A model generated the notes under the pieces. It had not been told where the DNA came from and did not search any database. It saw only the letters and a list, made by a program, of their open reading frames with translations. A program made the position numbers and the translations under genes. From Fodinibius salsisoli (GTDB taxonomy: Bacteria > Bacteroidota > Rhodothermia > Balneolales > Balneolaceae): 64,000 nt of DNA. Each line of letters opens with the position of its first letter. Within the stretch, counting starts at the first letter, position 1. This document shows, one piece after another, positions 61,360 through 64,000 of the stretch. Location: positions 1 to 64,000 of the forward strand of contig NZ_JAGGJA010000013.1 of NCBI RefSeq assembly GCF_026229185.1, given 5' to 3'.

Positions 61360-62061
61360 CTACTGTACCGTCAACAGGGGCGTAAACATACTCGATCGCA
61401 GTTGATTGCCGTTCCGGGGTGTATTCCGGACTTCCAGCCGATAGCTGCCGGGCGCCAGCTCTTCGGGGAGGCGCAGCGTCAGCGTCTTGGGCTCGTTGGT
61501 GTGGATTTGGGCAACCTCCATCTCATCATCGCCGGACTCATGGACAAAGAACACCCCTTCGTCTTCGATATTATTATAGATCTTCAGGTTATTGCCGGTA
61601 ACCTCCAGCACATCGCCGGGGGTCAGGGGGTCGTCGCTGGTGTCGCTGGCCCAGTCGTTGACCTCATCAATTTCCGGCCCCACCCCTCCCGCGGCCTGCT
61701 TCAGCAGGGAAATATCCACAGCAACTTCGGTGACGGTGCCTTTAGGTACCACGCTGATCAGCACCTCGTGGCGGTCCGGATCAAACTGGTCATCATCGCC
61801 CCGGAACCGCCCGCTGATACCGAAACGCGTGCGGATGTACTCATCGGCATATGCTTCGCCTTCCCGCAGGTAGTGAATAATACGCTGCCAGTAATTGTCG
61901 ATAACGGCGTTGGTTTCGGTGGGTTTCAGGATGGAGCCCGGAGCGGTGATATCCTCAATCAGGTCCTCGCGGGTATTCATGGTCACATCCAGCGGGCGGG
62001 CCAGCCGGCTGTCTGGGTCGTCGGGGGTAAAAGGGTTCTCATATAGACAATAGTGTAGCAT
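61360..62061 (-). CDS. HU-like DNA-binding / DUF4469 protein
   Basis: 233 aa from the ATG at 62061 (an upstream in-frame ATG at 62148 adds a non-conserved stretch). The N-terminal domain (HYCLYENPF, LIEDITAPGSILKPTETNAVIDNYW, GEAYADEYIRTRFGISGRFRG) is the IHF/HU-like fold of Bacteroidota DNA-binding proteins, and the C-terminal half (about 150-233; DVLEVTGNNLKIYN, EVAQIHTNEPKTLTLRLPEELAPGSYRLEV) is the Ig-like DUF4469 domain. The family is usually annotated as HU-like DNA-binding; actual DNA-binding is not shown. Solitary gene. Confidence 0.88.
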   Translation of the reverse strand: MLHYCLYENPFTPDDPDSRLARPLDVTMNTREDLIEDITAPGSILKPTETNAVIDNYWQRIIHYLREGEAYADEYIRTRFGISGRFRGDDDQFDPDRHEVLISVVPKGTVTEVAVDISLLKQAAGGVGPEIDEVNDWASDTSDDPLTPGDVLEVTGNNLKIYNNIEDEGVFFVHESGDDEMEVAQIHTNEPKTLTLRLPEELAPGSYRLEVRNTPRNGNQLRSSMFTPLLTVQ

Positions 62062-62239
62062 AATCGGTAATATTAACTTAAGGTTCTTGCTCTTTTGATG
62101 GTACTGATCCCTCAGGCCGGCAAGGCGTATCGCTCTTGATGCGTTCAACCCGAGTTCAGCATACCGATAATTAAACCAACGTCAGCTTGATTGAAAATAT
62201 AGGAACATTTAGCCAATTAACGTGAGTTCGATATAACAT

Positions 62240-62263
62240 GTAGCCCGGACATCTTGTCCGGGT
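62240..62263 (+). repeat. REP element, family A
   Basis: GTAG-cccggac-ATCTT-gtccggg. GTAG is intact, stem 7 bp perfect. Confidence 0.75.
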
Positions 62264-62290
62264 AGTACCGCCATAATTTCCGTGGATCGT

Positions 62291-62313
62291 ATCGGCCAAG
62301 ATGGCCGATCTAC
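62291..62313 (-). repeat. REP element, family A
   Basis: In the minus orientation: GTAG-atcggcc-ATCTT-ggccgat. Perfect stem; opposite orientation to the copy 30 bp away. Confidence 0.75.
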
Positions 62314-62383
62314 ATATTGTTTCCAGCAAAACCACCTTATTTTGACTTATAAGAAGATTTCATATCTCGTCTCGAACGCACGT

Positions 62384-62413
62384 TAGGTCGGGCAAGATGC
62401 TCGTCGTCCTACA
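62384..62413 (-). repeat. REP element, family A
   Basis: In the minus orientation: GTAG-gacgacgagc-ATCTT-gcccgac plus cta. The stem is imperfect. It abuts the purU stop codon (62418). Confidence 0.6.
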
Positions 62414-62417
62414 TGTT

Positions 62418-63254
62418 TCATTCAAACACAATCGTCCGGTTGTCATGGATAAAAATGCGCTCTTCGAGCACCAGTTTAACCGCCTTCGCCAAGATCGTTT
62501 TCTCCACATCGCGGCCGGCATTTGCCATCTCTTCGGCCGTGTAGGAATGATTGACGGGCAACACATCCTGTGCTATAATAGGTCCTTCATCTAAGTCATC
62601 GGTGACAAAATGAGCCGTGGCACCAATAATTTTCACCCCGCGTTCAAAGGCTTGCTTATAGGGATTGGCGCCCACAAAAGCGGGCAGGAATGAATGGTGA
62701 ATATTAATGATACGATCCTGGTAACGGGTCACGAACTCAGGCGTAAAGATCCGCATATACTTGGCCAGCACAATATAATCCGACTGGTACTGATCAATAA
62801 CCTTTTGGATCTGCTCTTCGTGCTCTCTCCTTTCCAGGCCTTCATGATCCACATAGTGGAACGGAATATCAAAGGCCTCCGTCAACGACCGCAGTTCCTC
62901 ATGATTACTGATGACGGCGTCAATATCTGCGGGAATTTCGCCATAGTTGTATCGCAGCAGCAGGTCGCCCAGGCAATGGGCCTCTTTGGTTGCCATAATA
63001 ATCATCGACCGATCACCAATTTTAGCACGCCGGATATTCGCTTTCGCGGGCAAGGCCTGCTCCAGATCTTCCAGCATGCCATTAGGCGTTTCGGCCCCCT
63101 CAAAAGCCGTTCGCATTACGAAATGCTCTGTGGTGGCATCCACAAACTCTTGGTTACTCACAATATTTAAGCCGTGTTTATACAGCACTTCTGTAATTCT
63201 GTATACCAGTCCCTTTTCATCGGGACAATCGATATGTAAAACCTGCCTCACCAT
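62418..63254 (-). CDS. purU: Formyltetrahydrofolate deformylase
   Basis: 278 aa. N-terminal ACT domain (HIDCPDEKGLVYRITEVLYKHGLNI) and a C-terminal formyltransferase-like domain with HHSFLPAFVGANPYKQAFERGVKIIGATAHFV, catalytic Asn/His/Asp set including the final DLDEGPIIAQDV. Hydrolyses 10-formyl-THF to formate and THF, balancing one-carbon supply; fits with gcvT. Cytosolic. Divergent from mnmE. Confidence 0.95.
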   Translation of the reverse strand: MVRQVLHIDCPDEKGLVYRITEVLYKHGLNIVSNQEFVDATTEHFVMRTAFEGAETPNGMLEDLEQALPAKANIRRAKIGDRSMIIMATKEAHCLGDLLLRYNYGEIPADIDAVISNHEELRSLTEAFDIPFHYVDHEGLERREHEEQIQKVIDQYQSDYIVLAKYMRIFTPEFVTRYQDRIINIHHSFLPAFVGANPYKQAFERGVKIIGATAHFVTDDLDEGPIIAQDVLPVNHSYTAEEMANAGRDVEKTILAKAVKLVLEERIFIHDNRTIVFE

Positions 63255-63391
63255 ATTCCCTGTATTTATATCTACTTTTTATAAAATTCATTGATATCAG
63301 CAACAACACTAAACATAAAAAGGAAAGCAGTCAACTCTTGATTACCATTTGCATGCTGATTAAGGATATCAGACTCCTTATATTGAATGCT

Positions 63392-64000
63392 ATGGAAAAC
63401 ACTACAGCGCCCACTGATTCCAAACAAGAAAACTCAATTACCGAACGTGAACCCATTGCAGCCATTGCCACCCCTGTTGGCGAAGGCGGTATTGCCGTCA
63501 TCCGTGTATCCGGCCAAGAGGCCATTGCCAAAGTAAATAGCGCTTTCCAGGGCACTGACCTCGCCACCAAAGAGAGCCATACCGTACATTTCGGCAATAT
63601 TGTAGATGCGGAAGGAGCCGTGGTGGATGAAGTGCTGGTCACCCTGTTCCAGTCGCCCAAGTCGTATACCGGGGAAGAAACCGTCGAGATATCTTGCCAT
63701 GGCGGCGTGCTGGTCACCCAGGCCGTACTGGAGACCATCCTGGCCCTGGGCGTCCGCTCGGCCGAAGCCGGTGAGTTTACCCAGCGCGCCTTCCTAAATG
63801 GTAAGATGGAACTAAGCCAGGCCGAGGCCGTGGCCGACCTGATCCACGCCAAAAGTGCCAAGGCACTGGATGCCGCCCACCAGCAGCTGGAAGGGAAGCT
63901 GGGCAAACATATCAAAGAATTTCGCCAACAGATTATCGACGCCACGGCCATGGTGGAGCTCGAACTCGATTTCGTGGAAGAAGATGTGGAGTTTGCCAAC
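63392..64000 (+). CDS. mnmE: tRNA modification GTPase MnmE (partial)
   Basis: The first 203 codons of mnmE; runs off the right edge. N-terminal folate-binding domain: IAAIATPVGEGGIAVIRVSGQ, FGNIVDAEGAVVDEVLV, YTGEETVEISCHGG and RSAEAGEFTQRAFLNGKMELSQAEAVADLI, followed by the helical region AKSAKALDAAHQQLEG. The G domain lies outside the window. MnmE with MnmG installs cmnm5 groups on wobble uridines. An in-frame ATG at 63353 is a possible alternative start. The long minus-strand open frame across this region is a shadow. Confidence 0.95.
   Translation, partial: MENTTAPTDSKQENSITEREPIAAIATPVGEGGIAVIRVSGQEAIAKVNSAFQGTDLATKESHTVHFGNIVDAEGAVVDEVLVTLFQSPKSYTGEETVEISCHGGVLVTQAVLETILALGVRSAEAGEFTQRAFLNGKMELSQAEAVADLIHAKSAKALDAAHQQLEGKLGKHIKEFRQQIIDATAMVELELDFVEEDVEFAN

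Larger units (their letters stand above)
62062..62417. other. Spacer of about 356 bp with three REP elements
   Basis: Between the purU stop and the DUF4469 start. Nothing coding seen. Holds three family A REP copies (listed next). Confidence 0.5.

Noticed and set aside
61318-62046. 242-aa plus-strand open frame
   Set aside because: Antisense to the HU-like DUF4469 gene.
63331-63999. 222-aa minus-strand open frame
   Set aside because: Antisense to the real mnmE start; very rich in Ser/Ala as expected of a shadow frame.
1-64000. tRNA, rRNA or riboswitch genes
   Set aside because: No cloverleaf-like or known riboswitch-like sequence was seen in the gene-free stretches by reading; a covariance-model scan would be needed to exclude small RNAs.

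Overview
The window looks like a chromosome segment from a Gram-negative member of the Bacteroidota/Rhodothermota side of the tree, most likely a salt-adapted Balneolia-type organism. This is inferred from gene content, not from a marker gene. The supporting content is an ExbB-ExbD-TonB cluster with a carboxypeptidase-regulatory-domain TonB receptor, an ftsK-lolA pair, a HU-like/SPOR membrane protein, a HU-like DUF4469 protein, an Mrp ATPase without the CxxC motif, an OmpA protein with thrombospondin-type-3 repeats, acidic proteins and a moderate GC content. There are no rRNA or tRNA genes and no CRISPR array.

Layout. 0-0.1 kb: cut-off end of an IS3-type element. 0.4-14 kb: cell-envelope and miscellaneous metabolic genes: OmpA, an iodotyrosine-deiodinase-like flavoprotein with a secreted YCII protein, a membrane HExxH protein with DoxX, a c-type-heme lipoprotein, proline dehydrogenase, a DUF4097 repeat protein, an azurin-like lipoprotein and a secreted S9 peptidase. 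13.7-13.9 kb: a 221-bp nested palindromic element. 14-24.7 kb: fatty-acid hydroxylase-type protein, HMA-AraC regulator, pyruvate phosphate dikinase, cyclopropane-fatty-acid synthase, OsmC, Zn/Cd-type P-type ATPase and a Tat-exported Gfo/Idh/MocA protein. 24.8-27.1 kb: two unrecognised genes and a gene-poor, hairpin-rich stretch. 27.1-42.6 kb: a long minus-strand run, gcvT-comB-ftsK-lolA-flippase-like-plugless barrel-HU-like-HU/TM/SPOR-exbB-exbD-tonB-TonB receptor-phytase, with mostly very short gaps or overlaps.

42.9-57.3 kb: mrp, then a histidine-utilisation region. All four Hut enzymes are present: HutH 47.8, HutU 55.6, HutI 45.6 and HutG 44.1 kb. They are separated by VOC proteins, unrelated plus-strand genes and two kinds of small mobile DNA: a DUF559 endonuclease gene bracketed by palindromes, and a REP/RAYT region with one intact and two decayed RAYT genes. 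57.4-64 kb: POT-family peptide transporter, DUF285-repeat lipoprotein, a repeat-rich spacer, the HU-like DUF4469 protein, purU and the start of mnmE, which runs off the window.

Working together. Proline dehydrogenase, the Hut enzymes, the peptide transporter and the secreted S9 peptidase suggest growth on peptides and amino acids, with PPDK able to support gluconeogenesis. The TonB receptor next to a beta-propeller phytase and its own ExbBD-TonB suggests phosphate scavenging from phytate or a related ester. The most noteworthy non-coding feature is a REP family with a conserved GTAG tetranucleotide, a fixed ATCYT loop and covarying stems. It sits around the RAYT genes and recurs near 62.3 kb. 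Two RAYT stop codons lie inside its hairpins.
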